From an uncultured Verrucomicrobiota bacterium (GTDB lineage Bacteria; Verrucomicrobiota; Verrucomicrobiia; Limisphaerales; CAIQOK01), in assembly GCA_903873415.1 (NCBI GenBank), contig CAIQOK010000128.1, forward strand, positions 1 through 44,169: 44,169 nt of DNA, read 5' to 3'. The position numbers were made by a program, and so were the translations under genes. Shown piece by piece: positions 17,190 through 25,182 of this stretch (position 1 is its first letter; each line of letters starts with the position of its first letter). A model generated the notes under the pieces. That model searched no databases, had not been told where the DNA came from, and saw only the letters and a program-made list of their open reading frames with translations.

Positions 17190-18638
17190 TTAGCCGACGC
17201 TCCCCTCCAGGCTCACCCCCAGAAGCTTCTGGGCTTCCACCGCAAACTCCATCGGCAGCTCCTTGAACACTTCTTTGCAGAAGCCGTTCACTATCAGATT
17301 CACCGCGTCCTGGGTCGCAATCCCCCGCTGGTTGCAATAAAAAATCTGGTCCTCGCCGATTTTTGACGTGGACGCCTCATGTTCCACGCTGGCAGTGGTG
17401 TTCTTCACCTCGATGTAGGGAAAGGTGTGCGCGCCGCATTTGGAGCCGATCAACATGGAGTCGCACTGGGAGAAATTCCGCGCATGGGTGGCGCTCTTCT
17501 GGATCTTCACCAGACCCCGGTAGCTGTTCTGGCCGTGGCCCGCGGAAATACCCTTGGAGATGATCGTGCTGCGCGTGTTCTTGCCGATATGCACCATCTT
17601 CGTGCCGGTGTCAGCCTGCTGATAGTTGTTCGTCACCGCCACGGAATAAAATTCACCCACGGAATTGTCGCCCTGCAAGATGCAGCTCGGATATTTCCAG
17701 GTGATGGCCGACCCGGTCTCAACCTGCGTCCAGGTGATCTTCGAGTTGCGCCCTTTGCACAAACCGCGTTTGGTCACAAAATTGTAGATGCCGCCCTTGC
17801 CGTTCTCGTCGCCGGGATACCAGTTCTGCACCGTGCTGTATTTGATTTCCGCACCTTCCATCGCAACCAGCTCGACAACCGCCGCATGAAGCTGGTTTTC
17901 ATCGCGCATCGGCGCGGTGCAGCCTTCCAGATAGCTCACATGCGAGGCGTCATCGGCCACGATGAGTGTGCGCTCGAATTGGCCGGTGTTGGCGGCGTTG
18001 ATGCGGAAGTAAGTCGAAAGCTCCATCGGGCAGCGCACGTCCTTTGGGATATAGCAGAACGAGCCGTCCGTGAACACGGCGGAATTCAGCGCGGCGTAAA
18101 AATTGTCCGTGTAAGGCACGACCGAGCCAAGGTATTTCTTCACCAGTTCGGGATGCTCATGAACCGCCTCGGTGAAGGAGCAAAAGATGACGCCCTTTTC
18201 CGCGAGCTGTTTGCGGAATGTCGTGCCGACGGAAACGGAATCAAAAATCGCGTCCACCGCCACGCCCGCGAGCCGGCCGCGTTCGCGCAGCGGAATGCCC
18301 AGCTTCTCATAGGTCTCAAGCAGTTTCGGATCCACCTCATCGAGGCTTTTCGGCGCGTCCTTCTTCGGCTTCGGCTGCGAAAAATAACAGATGGCTTGGT
18401 AATCAATCTTCGCGTGATGGGCTTTCTGCCAGGCCGGCTCGGTCAAGGTCAGCCAGTGGCGATACGACTTGAGCCGCCATTCGGTCAACCATTCCGGCTC
18501 GTTCTTCTTCCGCGAGATCATCCGGATGGTGTCCTCGCTCAAACCGGGCGGCGCGGACTCGGTCTCCACATCCGTGACGAAGCCGTATTTGTATTCCGTC
18601 TTGACCAGATCCTCAATTGTCTCGGTGGCTGTGCTCAT
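17190..18638 (-). CDS. sufB: Fe-S cluster assembly scaffold SufB
   Basis: SufB is the scaffold on which iron-sulfur clusters are built with SufC (and usually SufD). At 482 residues from the ATG of [10 protein letters not shown] it has the expected length. Typical stretches are [60 protein letters not shown], and a C-terminal core with [21 protein letters not shown] and [13 protein letters not shown] longer frame to 18860 lies inside the fur gene and is discarded. It starts 4 bases after the Fur-family gene stop, so regulator and scaffold form one transcript. Confidence 0.97.
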   Translation of the reverse strand: MSTATETIEDLVKTEYKYGFVTDVETESAPPGLSEDTIRMISRKKNEPEWLTEWRLKSYRHWLTLTEPAWQKAHHAKIDYQAICYFSQPKPKKDAPKSLDEVDPKLLETYEKLGIPLRERGRLAGVAVDAIFDSVSVGTTFRKQLAEKGVIFCSFTEAVHEHPELVKKYLGSVVPYTDNFYAALNSAVFTDGSFCYIPKDVRCPMELSTYFRINAANTGQFERTLIVADDASHVSYLEGCTAPMRDENQLHAAVVELVAMEGAEIKYSTVQNWYPGDENGKGGIYNFVTKRGLCKGRNSKITWTQVETGSAITWKYPSCILQGDNSVGEFYSVAVTNNYQQADTGTKMVHIGKNTRSTIISKGISAGHGQNSYRGLVKIQKSATHARNFSQCDSMLIGSKCGAHTFPYIEVKNTTASVEHEASTSKIGEDQIFYCNQRGIATQDAVNLIVNGFCKEVFKELPMEFAVEAQKLLGVSLEGSVG

Positions 18639-18642
18639 GAAA

Positions 18643-19083
18643 TTATTTCTTAGACTTGGCCGCGCACTCCGCGCAAAGGCCGTGAACGGCGATGTCGTAA
18701 TGATCCACTTTGAATCCCGGTGGGCGGGGCATGAGGGCTGAATCGGTCCGCAGCGCCACATCAAAGACCTCGCCGCAGTTGTCGCAAAAATAGTGGCAAT
18801 GCTCTTCCATGTTCGGGCAGAACCGGGTTGCGCCGCGCTCGAGCTGCACCTGACGAACAAGCCCGCATTTCACCAGCGCATCCAGACAGTTGTAAACGGT
18901 CGCATGCGAGATCTCCGGCATGGTCTTCTTCGTGCGGATGAAAACATCCTCCGCAGTCGGATGATCCCGCTTGTTCAGGATCACGTCATAGACATGCTGC
19001 CGATGCGGCGTGAAGCGAAAGCCGCTCGTGCTCAACCTCTCGGTCAAGTGCTGCTCGGTTTTGCTGTTGGCACTCACGCTCAT
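18643..19083 (-). CDS. Fur-family (PerR-like) transcriptional regulator
   Basis: A 146-residue Fur-superfamily repressor: N-terminal winged helix ([15 protein letters not shown], then [17 protein letters not shown]) and a C-terminal dimer/metal domain. Structural zinc cysteines are CDNC (100, 103) and CAEC (137, 140). Regulatory-site candidates by alignment to Bacillus PerR are His41, His95, His97 and Asp108. The position of the PerR key aspartate (Asp85, in 'RFDF') is Cys89 here (RFCP), which is unusual. The tail [15 protein letters not shown] resembles PerR more than iron-sensing Fur. It leads the sufBC operon and has a perfect palindrome abutting its own -35 box, indicating autoregulation and control of sufBC by iron or peroxide. 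Confidence 0.92.
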   Translation of the reverse strand: MSVSANSKTEQHLTERLSTSGFRFTPHRQHVYDVILNKRDHPTAEDVFIRTKKTMPEISHATVYNCLDALVKCGLVRQVQLERGATRFCPNMEEHCHYFCDNCGEVFDVALRTDSALMPRPPGFKVDHYDIAVHGLCAECAAKSKK

Positions 19084-19094
19084 TACAAGTGCCT

Positions 19095-19122
19095 ACTTTA
19101 TCCCACCACCGCCACTCGTCAA
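19095..19122 (-). promoter_or_regulatory. promoter of the fur-sufB-sufC operon
   Basis: On the minus strand TTGACG (19122-19117), a 16-base spacer and TAAAGT (19100-19095) form a plausible -35/-10 pair. The start codon of the regulator is 11 bases downstream of the -10 box. The -35 box directly touches the palindromic operator. Confidence 0.5.
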
Positions 19123-19143
19123 GATTTAGAATAGTTCTAAATC
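19123..19143. promoter_or_regulatory. Fur/PerR-box-like operator, perfect palindrome
   Basis: Two perfect 9-base arms, GATTTAGAA (19123-19131) and TTCTAAATC (19135-19143), flank TAG. The core TTAGAAT-A-GTTCTAA fits the 7-1-7 layout of PerR and Fur boxes (TTATAAT-n-ATTATAA) with few differences. It lies immediately upstream of the -35 box of the regulator gene and about 150 bases before the divergent SpmAB-fusion gene. Confidence 0.75.
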
Positions 19144-19292
19144 GAAGCCGGCCCCTAATTATGATGGCGGCAAAATGGAAATGCCCCCGCCCGAGCCAAC
19201 GTGTGACACGCTCGATGGAGCGATTGTGGGGGGGGGCTGTCTATTGTCAGATTCCTTTCGCCATTCTCCAAAACACTTTGTAGCGTTTCGAC

Positions 19293-20657
19293 ATGCTCAA
19301 CCACATCTGGCTGGCGCTGATGGTATGCGCCGTGCTTGTCGGCGGCTGGAACGACCAGCTCAAGAACGTCGCCGACAAGGCGCTGGATATGGCCAACACA
19401 GCGGTGGTCGGCATCGCTATTGCCCTCATCGGTATGATGGCGCTATGGCTCGGCATCATGCGTCTGGCCGAGCGCGCCGGGCTGGTGGCGCTGCTGGCGC
19501 GGGCCTTGAAACCGATCATGCGCCGGATTTTCCCTGAAGTCCCACCGGAACATCCTGCGATGGGTTCCATGTTGATGAACATCGCCGCCAACATGCTCGG
19601 CTTGGGCAACGCCGCAACGCCGCTCGGCCTGCGGGCCATGAAGGATTTAGAATCCCTCAACAAAACGCCCGGCACGGCCACAAATGCGATGTGCACCTTC
19701 CTTGCCATCAACACCAGCGGAATCCAGCTCATCCCAGTCACGGCCATCGCGATCCTTGCGGCAAACAAATCCACGAACCCGACGGCCATTGTGGGTACGA
19801 GCATTCTTTGCACCGGCTGCGCGGCGGTGTCCGGCGTGTTGATGGCGAAACTTCTTGAGAAGCTGCCTGTATTTCGTGGAATCCCGGGCAACGAGGATCA
19901 AAATGAAAAACCCGAAAATAGCCAGAGCCTCCTGACGTCGGATGCCACCATAGAGGCCGAAAAAGCCACCCTGAAAGAAGCCGACACTCTGCGGCCGCTG
20001 AAATGGTGGGGGGCACTGATCATGGGGGCTTTCCTTTTGTTCTTTGGGTTCCTGTTTTTGCGGATGGTTTTTCCGGAGAGGTTCGGCCAGCCGGTGGCTG
20101 CCGACACGGCGGGGAAAAGTTTGTTTATTCGCAGTGTCGGCTCGGTGTCTCTCCTCTCCATTCCCTTTCTACTTTCGGCCATCCCGCTCTTCGCCGCGCT
20201 GCGGCGCGTGAAGGTCTATGAGGAATTTGTGGAGGGTGCCAGGGAAGGATTCGACGTCGCCATCCGGATCATTCCCTATCTGGTGGCGATGCTGGTGGCG
20301 GTGGGGATGTTTCGCGCGGCGGGCGGGATCGATCTGCTGAGTCGCATCCTTGCTCCTGTGCTCAACAAGGTCGGGTTCCCGACCGATCTGTTGCCCATGG
20401 TCCTGGTGCGGCCGCTGAGCGGCAGCGGCTCACTCGGATTTTTCTCGGAACTGGTCAGACAATTCGGAGCAGACAGCCTGATTGCCCGGATGGCAGGGAC
20501 GATTTACGGCAGCACAGAGACGACCTTCTATGTTCTGGCGGTCTATTTCGGATCGGTGGCGATCAAGCGGACCCGGCACGCGCTGCTGGCCGGATTGACG
20601 GCTGATTTCGTGAGCGTTGTTGTGGCGGTGATTGTCTGCCGTGCGGTGTTCAGTTGA
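19293..20657 (+). CDS. SpmA-SpmB fusion, nucleoside-recognition (Gate) domain membrane protein
   Basis: A 454-residue polytopic membrane protein with two Gate/nucleoside-recognition domains. The N-terminal half resembles SpmA (GWNDQLKNVADKALDMANTAV, MNIAANMLGLGNAATPLGLRAMK, NTSGIQLIPVTAIA). The C-terminal half resembles SpmB (EGAREGFDVAIRIIPYLVAMLVAVGMF, VLVRPLSGSGSLGFFSELV, IYGSTETTFYVLAVYFGSV). In spore formers the two halves are separate genes linked to spore core dehydration. In non-sporulating Gram-negatives, fused copies probably form a transporter or channel of unknown substrate. Its start is about 210 bases from the divergent fur gene, with the palindrome between them. Confidence 0.9.
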   Translation: MLNHIWLALMVCAVLVGGWNDQLKNVADKALDMANTAVVGIAIALIGMMALWLGIMRLAERAGLVALLARALKPIMRRIFPEVPPEHPAMGSMLMNIAANMLGLGNAATPLGLRAMKDLESLNKTPGTATNAMCTFLAINTSGIQLIPVTAIAILAANKSTNPTAIVGTSILCTGCAAVSGVLMAKLLEKLPVFRGIPGNEDQNEKPENSQSLLTSDATIEAEKATLKEADTLRPLKWWGALIMGAFLLFFGFLFLRMVFPERFGQPVAADTAGKSLFIRSVGSVSLLSIPFLLSAIPLFAALRRVKVYEEFVEGAREGFDVAIRIIPYLVAMLVAVGMFRAAGGIDLLSRILAPVLNKVGFPTDLLPMVLVRPLSGSGSLGFFSELVRQFGADSLIARMAGTIYGSTETTFYVLAVYFGSVAIKRTRHALLAGLTADFVSVVVAVIVCRAVFS

Positions 20658-21052
20658 ACCCGGAGCCCACAATAAGGACGATTGACTGCGCCAATTGAAC
20701 AAGCGGCTCGGATTCTTTGATTTTAATGAATCAGTTGGATGGCTTTTAAAGCGGGAGACCACGCGGCATCAACGGGAGTGAAGCGCCGAATCAAGGACGG
20801 GGGGGTATCGCATCTTAAAACCTGAATAGGCACTCCGAAAAACGCCATGATTCCCAGGGCGGGAGTTACTTGTAACCACACCGTTGTCCCGGGTCTACTG
20901 GTGGCTCTGCCTGGCGTTTCAGGGTGGCGGCAGGTTGGATTCTTACTGACTGCCGGCCACAGACTCCAGCAACACACCACTTCACGACACGGTTTTCATC
21001 AAAGAATGGCGGACCCTGAACTGATCGATTTGGAGTCCGGCGGGCGGCAGAC
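20658..21052. other. 395-base gap without a recognised gene
   Basis: This stretch separates the plus-strand SpmAB-fusion gene from the 3' end of the minus-strand ribosomal operon. Minus-strand frames of 62-110 codons overlap one another and the end of the SpmAB gene and show no family motif. I see no RNA gene. It is the place where rplB and the rest of an S10 operon would be expected, but nothing resembling L2 is present in any frame. Confidence 0.55.
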
Positions 21053-21086
21053 AAAAAAGGGCGCGAGATGGAATCACCTCGCGCCC
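21053..21086 (-). terminator. intrinsic terminator after rplW
   Basis: A perfect 9-base stem GGGCGCGAG (21059-21067) with CTCGCGCCC (21078-21086) and a 10-base loop is followed on the minus strand by six T's (A-run 21053-21058 on the plus strand). It lies about 25 bases past the rplW stop. This is a strong factor-independent terminator. Confidence 0.92.
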
Positions 21087-21110
21087 CGTCAAACTTGATT
21101 GGATGTGTGA

Positions 21111-21392
21111 CTAGGTAAGGACGATCTTATCGCCCTCTTTGAGGGTGACGATGGCCTTTTTCCAGTTGGAAGCCTTGCCGGCTTGGGCGGTGCGCTGACG
21201 GCGGGCCTTGCCGCGAACATTCAGGGTGTTGATTTTGACCACCTTGACCTTGAAGAGTTCCTGAACCGCTGAGCGGATCTGGATCTTGTTGGCGCGGGGA
21301 TCGGCTACGACGGTGTATTGATTGAAGCGTTCGGCCTGCTTCGTGCCTTTTTCGGTCAGGCGCACCGTTTTGATGATGTCAAAAGAATTCAT
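21111..21392 (-). CDS. rplW: 50S ribosomal protein L23
   Basis: L23 lines the exit of the peptide tunnel and docks trigger factor and SRP. The 93-residue sequence is typical: DIIKTVRLTEKGTKQAE, YTVVADPRANKIQIRSAVQELFKVKVVKINTLNV and the basic loop RGKARRQRTAQAGKASNWKKAIVTLKEGDKI. It begins one base after the rplD stop codon. It is the last gene of this ribosomal operon, followed by a strong terminator instead of rplB. Confidence 0.97.
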   Translation of the reverse strand: MNSFDIIKTVRLTEKGTKQAERFNQYTVVADPRANKIQIRSAVQELFKVKVVKINTLNVRGKARRQRTAQAGKASNWKKAIVTLKEGDKIVLT

Positions 21393-21393
21393 G

Positions 21394-22020
21394 TTAGTCC
21401 TTGTTCAAACGGGCTTCGATTTTCTCAAAGGCACCCTTGGTGAACACCAACTTGTCGGGCCGCAGCACGTCGTAGGTGTTCAACGACTCGCTGGTGGTCA
21501 AGTCCACATGGGGAATGTTGCGCGAGGCGCGATCCAGATTCGCATCCACATCCTGTGATACGAACAAGGCCGTTCCCTCCACTCCCAACACGGAGAGCAG
21601 ATTCACGAAATCCTTGGTCTTGATGGAGACGAGCTTGAGTTCGTCCACGAGGACAACATCGCCGGCCTTGAGGCGTTCGCTCAGGGCCTTACGCAGCGCG
21701 AGCTGGCGGGTCTTGTTGTTGACCTTCTTGGAGAAGTCGCGGGGTTTGGGTCCGAAAACCACGCCACCGCCGCGCCACAAGGGCGAGGCGAAGGAACCGG
21801 CGCGGGCTCGGCCGGTGCCCTTCTGACGCCAAGGCTTCTTGTTCGAGCCGGCCACGTCGCCGACGTTTTTCGTGCAAGCCGTCCCGCTGCGCTGGGCAGC
21901 CTGGTAGGCGACAACGGTATCGTGGACCGCTTGGGTCCCCTTCCCGTTTTCGACGATCTCGAATTTGACTTCGTGCTCGCCGCGGCTGGCGCCGCTGATG
22001 TCTTTAATTGAAATTTTCAT
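21394..22020 (-). CDS. rplD: 50S ribosomal protein L4
   Basis: L4 binds 23S rRNA and reaches into the exit tunnel with a long basic loop. In 208 residues the conserved parts are VVAYQAAQRSGTACTKNVGDVAGSNKKPWRQKGTGRARAGS, SPLWRGGGVVFGPKPRDFSKKVNNKTRQLAL and the C-terminal NLDRASRNIPHVDLTTSESLNTYDVLRPDKLVFTK. It lies 13 bases after rplC and 1 base before rplW. In gammaproteobacteria L4 represses its own operon; whether that holds here cannot be seen. Confidence 0.97.
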   Translation of the reverse strand: MKISIKDISGASRGEHEVKFEIVENGKGTQAVHDTVVAYQAAQRSGTACTKNVGDVAGSNKKPWRQKGTGRARAGSFASPLWRGGGVVFGPKPRDFSKKVNNKTRQLALRKALSERLKAGDVVLVDELKLVSIKTKDFVNLLSVLGVEGTALFVSQDVDANLDRASRNIPHVDLTTSESLNTYDVLRPDKLVFTKGAFEKIEARLNKD

Positions 22021-22033
22021 GGCAACCCTTCAA

Positions 22034-22756
22034 TTACTTCTTGGCTGCGGCCGGTTTTTTGTCGGCGGCAGTCTTCTTGTTGTCTTTCTTGCCAACCGCC
22101 GCAACCGGCGGCTTCCAGCCCTTCGGGCGCTTCTTGGATTCGCGGATGACGACATAGCTGCCTTCAGCGCCCGGGAACGAGCCCCGGATAAGAATCACAT
22201 TGTCGGCTTCCCGAACCTGGACGACTTCCAGATTCTGGGCGGTGCGCTGCACTTGGCCGAGGTGACCGGGCATCTTCATGCCGCGCATCACCGTTCCAGG
22301 GAACAAACGCTGTCCGATGGCGCCGGAGCGGCGATGCCACCCCTTCGCACCGTGCGTCGAGTCGCCGCCCGCAAAGGCGTGACGTGCCACCACGCCCTCG
22401 AAGCCGCGCCCTTTGGTGACGCCGATGGCGTCCACATAGTCGCCCGGCGCAAAGAGCGTCGGTCCGACGATGTCGCCGGGCTTGACGTCTTTGGAGAAGT
22501 CGCGGAATTCGCGGATGCGTTTGACGGCGACACCGTTTTGCTTCTTGATGTGCCCGAGCAGCGGCTTGGTCAGGCGCTGTTCCTTTTGGTCATCGAAGCC
22601 GAGCTGCACGGCGTTGTAGCCGTCCTTGCCCGCCTGCGTCTTGACTTGCAGAACGCGGTTGGGACCGGCGAGCACAACGGTTACAGGTGTCATTACGCCA
22701 TTCGCGTCATAGACGCGGGTATGGCCCAGTTTTTTTCCTAAAAGTCCAAGTGGCAT
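22034..22756 (-). CDS. rplC: 50S ribosomal protein L3
   Basis: L3 is an early-assembly protein near the peptidyl transferase centre. At 240 residues it is longer than the roughly 205-210 typical, owing to a Lys/Ala-rich tail ([18 protein letters not shown]). Conserved segments are [17 protein letters not shown], the [14 protein letters not shown] loop, [32 protein letters not shown] and [25 protein letters not shown]. It is preceded by rpsJ after 5 bases. The low-complexity basic tail is the only odd feature. Confidence 0.97.
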   Translation of the reverse strand: MPLGLLGKKLGHTRVYDANGVMTPVTVVLAGPNRVLQVKTQAGKDGYNAVQLGFDDQKEQRLTKPLLGHIKKQNGVAVKRIREFRDFSKDVKPGDIVGPTLFAPGDYVDAIGVTKGRGFEGVVARHAFAGGDSTHGAKGWHRRSGAIGQRLFPGTVMRGMKMPGHLGQVQRTAQNLEVVQVREADNVILIRGSFPGAEGSYVVIRESKKRPKGWKPPVAAVGKKDNKKTAADKKPAAAKK

Positions 22757-22761
22757 AAACG

Positions 22762-23070
22762 TCAGATCTTGATGGTGATGTCCACGCCCGCAGGCAGGTT
22801 GAGTTTTTTCAGTTCGTCCACCGTCTTGGCGGTCGGTTCGATGATATCGATGAGCCGCTTGTGGGTGCGCTGCTCGAAGGTTTCCTGGGACTTCTTGTCC
22901 GAGTGAGGGGAGCGTTGCACGGTGAATCGCTCGACGCGAGTCGGGAGCGGGATGGGACCTGCGACCCGGGCACCGGTTCGTTTCACGGTGTCCGCAATTT
23001 CGCGGGCGGATTGGTCGATGACACGATGGTCATAGGCCTTAAGTCTGATGCGTATTCGTTGTCCAGCCAT
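22762..23070 (-). CDS. rpsJ: 30S ribosomal protein S10
   Basis: S10 is part of the 30S head and, as NusE, of antitermination complexes. The 102-residue sequence is canonical: [49 protein letters not shown] and [32 protein letters not shown]. It is the first gene of the run rpsJ-rplC-rplD-rplW and has its own promoter region. In many bacteria tuf precedes it; here the preceding gene on this side is an unrelated membrane protein read in the same direction. Confidence 0.98.
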   Translation of the reverse strand: MAGQRIRIRLKAYDHRVIDQSAREIADTVKRTGARVAGPIPLPTRVERFTVQRSPHSDKKSQETFEQRTHKRLIDIIEPTAKTVDELKKLNLPAGVDITIKI

Positions 23071-23136
23071 AGAAAGAACAATTGTCTGTTAATGGTCGTA
23101 CTGTTGCCGCTCTCCGTTTTTGAAAAGCGGACGAGG

Positions 23137-23164
23137 AATATAGCAACAGGGCGATTGCGTGCAA
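23137..23164 (-). promoter_or_regulatory. promoter of the rpsJ operon with upstream A/T tract
   Basis: On the minus strand TTGCAC (23164-23159), 16 bases, then TATATT (23142-23137). Just upstream is an A/T tract (TTTTTTTAAATATAAG), resembling an UP element as found at strong ribosomal promoters. The predicted leader is about 60 bases and holds a CCGCT/AGCGG hairpin. I see no gene between 23071 and 23369. Confidence 0.5.
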
Positions 23165-23369
23165 CTTATATTTAAAAAAATCACGGACACCGATTTTCCA
23201 GAGCACTTGTCAAAACCCAGGCCGCCCCCTGTCCTTTCGCCCTGCTTGCCCGCCGGGCATTTTTGACATCGGCACCTGGGAGCCGTCGCCGTCCAGACGG
23301 CAGTCCAGCTCCTCTTCATACGTTTCGCGGCTTACTCGATCAGGTTCCCTGGCGTTGCAGGCGGACAAT

Positions 23370-25079
23370 TCAGAACTCGAAATCCTTCAAAGCACGCAGC
23401 CCCAGTTTGAAGGGCGCGACCCCCACGAAAACGGACAACCCCAGGAACACCAGGACGCTCAAAACGCCCCACAGCGTGCGACCGTGAAATCCACCGGTCC
23501 CGAAAGCCAGAAGAAGCACGGAGACGAGGATGTAGACGAAGCTCAGGACCAGGCAGAGGGTGCCGCCGAAGCCGCTGACAATCTTGCTCGAATTGCATTC
23601 CTTGAAATTCGGATAGAGCACGCCCAGTCCGACGGCCAGACCGTTAAGGGCGAAGGTCATCACGGCAATCACCGCACCGAAAAAAAGAATTTGGTCCCAA
23701 GACATTTTCAGGAGCCAACAGGAAAGGGTGATCAGACTGAGAGTTGCGGCGAGCGAAGCGCCGGCGGCCAGGGCGAATTTGGTTTTAACCACACGCACCA
23801 AACCCAAGGGCGCCATTCCGACGAGCCAAACCCGGCGGCCCTCCAGTGAGAACTGGGGATAAACAAAGCGCGTGGTCAGCGTGGCAAGGTTCAGCGCGCA
23901 GGCGCCCAGATTGAGATAGCTGACCAAGATGATCCAGAAAGGACCGGACAGTTGGTGGGTGAAGTGGCGCAGGTTGAGAATGTAAACGCCCAGAAGCCCA
24001 AAGAGCATGACCGACTGGCCCCATTGCGTGGTGTCCCTCCAGAAAACCCGGGCGTCCTTGAGCAACAGGGCCCTCACATCAAACCGGCCGCGGACGATCA
24101 GACTGAGAAACCGCTCGGCCCTCCCCGCGGCAAGACCGTCGCCCCGTCGCGGCATCAACCAGGTCCAATTGGACTGTCCGTTCCCCCGGCTGTGAACAGC
24201 CGAGGCGGTATCATAAAAGGCATTGCCCAGCCGCGTCAGGGCGATAAAACCGAAAAATGTGGAGTGGCTCAGCAGCACCAGTCCGAAAAAAGCGGCGGCA
24301 GACACGGCCCCATCCGCCCAATGCAGAACGCTGGTGGAGAGCCAGTGGCTTGGAAGCCAGGCCGCCTGGGCGTAGCGGGTTTTCACCAGTAGCTGGTCTA
24401 GGACATCAAGCATGCGTGTGTCGGTGAACTCGATGATCCCCGACTGTTTTCGCCACCACCAGGCCAATCCGCCCAATGCGGCGATGGCGCTCAGGGCCAG
24501 GGCGGCCTGAAAGCTGCGCCGGTCCAGACACCGCGCCAGATAAATGGCCAGCCACAGGCCGGCCACGGCGGGTAGAATAACAAAGAGGCCGGTCAATCCC
24601 AACGTTGCGGGATAAAAACACCAGGGCGCCTCGCGGCTGAGGCCGAAGGCGGCCAGAAACGGGGCGATTAAAAACACAAAGGCCCACGAGGCGAGCAGCG
24701 CCGACTCAATAAACTTCCAGCGGAGAATGGTTTCGCGCGGCACCGGCAGGGTCAGCAGGAAGACCGTCTCTCGGTTTTGAAAAAGATTAGTATAGCTGAT
24801 GACAAGATTGCTCAGAAGGAGCATCGCAAACAAAAACGCGAAGAGCAGATAGATCAGACGATCGGTCAGCACCATCCCCAGTCCGGGGAAGGAGTTCACA
24901 AACCGCAACCCCTTGGAAAAAATCCAGAACGACAGAACCAGATAGCCCAAAACGGACAGGGCCAGCACCCCCGTGAGCAGGCGGGATTGATGCCGCAGCG
25001 ACTTGACCTGCCGCCAAGCATGGATGGCATGAATCCGCAGCAGCAGCAGTAGCGGCCGGTGAATGGAGACGACGGTCAT
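23370..25079 (-). CDS. ABC-2-like exporter membrane protein
   Basis: A 569-residue polytopic membrane protein. After a short basic N-terminus (HAIHAWRQVKSLRHQSR) there are about a dozen hydrophobic helices, with a helix-loop 'NRETVFLLTLPVPRETILRWKFIESALLASW' typical of ABC-2 permeases that handle LPVP-type coupling loops. A cytoplasmic stretch in the middle (RGRFDVRALLLKDARVFWRDTTQWGQ) also recurs in this type of permease. I read it as the membrane half of a putative ABC exporter. No ATP-binding gene is adjacent, so its motor, if any, is encoded elsewhere. The substrate is unknown. Confidence 0.7.
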   Translation of the reverse strand: MTVVSIHRPLLLLLRIHAIHAWRQVKSLRHQSRLLTGVLALSVLGYLVLSFWIFSKGLRFVNSFPGLGMVLTDRLIYLLFAFLFAMLLLSNLVISYTNLFQNRETVFLLTLPVPRETILRWKFIESALLASWAFVFLIAPFLAAFGLSREAPWCFYPATLGLTGLFVILPAVAGLWLAIYLARCLDRRSFQAALALSAIAALGGLAWWWRKQSGIIEFTDTRMLDVLDQLLVKTRYAQAAWLPSHWLSTSVLHWADGAVSAAAFFGLVLLSHSTFFGFIALTRLGNAFYDTASAVHSRGNGQSNWTWLMPRRGDGLAAGRAERFLSLIVRGRFDVRALLLKDARVFWRDTTQWGQSVMLFGLLGVYILNLRHFTHQLSGPFWIILVSYLNLGACALNLATLTTRFVYPQFSLEGRRVWLVGMAPLGLVRVVKTKFALAAGASLAATLSLITLSCWLLKMSWDQILFFGAVIAVMTFALNGLAVGLGVLYPNFKECNSSKIVSGFGGTLCLVLSFVYILVSVLLLAFGTGGFHGRTLWGVLSVLVFLGLSVFVGVAPFKLGLRALKDFEF

Positions 25080-25182
25080 GGCTCGGATTGTAATCCGTCA
25101 GGCCGCCCCGCGCAATTCCCGCTGCTTTTTTGGAGCGCAGGAACCGGTTTGAGATTCGCCCGAACCAACGGGCTGGCAAGCC

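Noticed and set aside
17379-18653. 424-codon open frame opposite sufB
   Set aside because: It mirrors sufB in another frame and carries no family motif.
20723-20980. 85-codon minus-strand frame after the SpmAB-fusion gene
   Set aside because: No motif, no upstream ribosome binding site and overlap with other chance frames.
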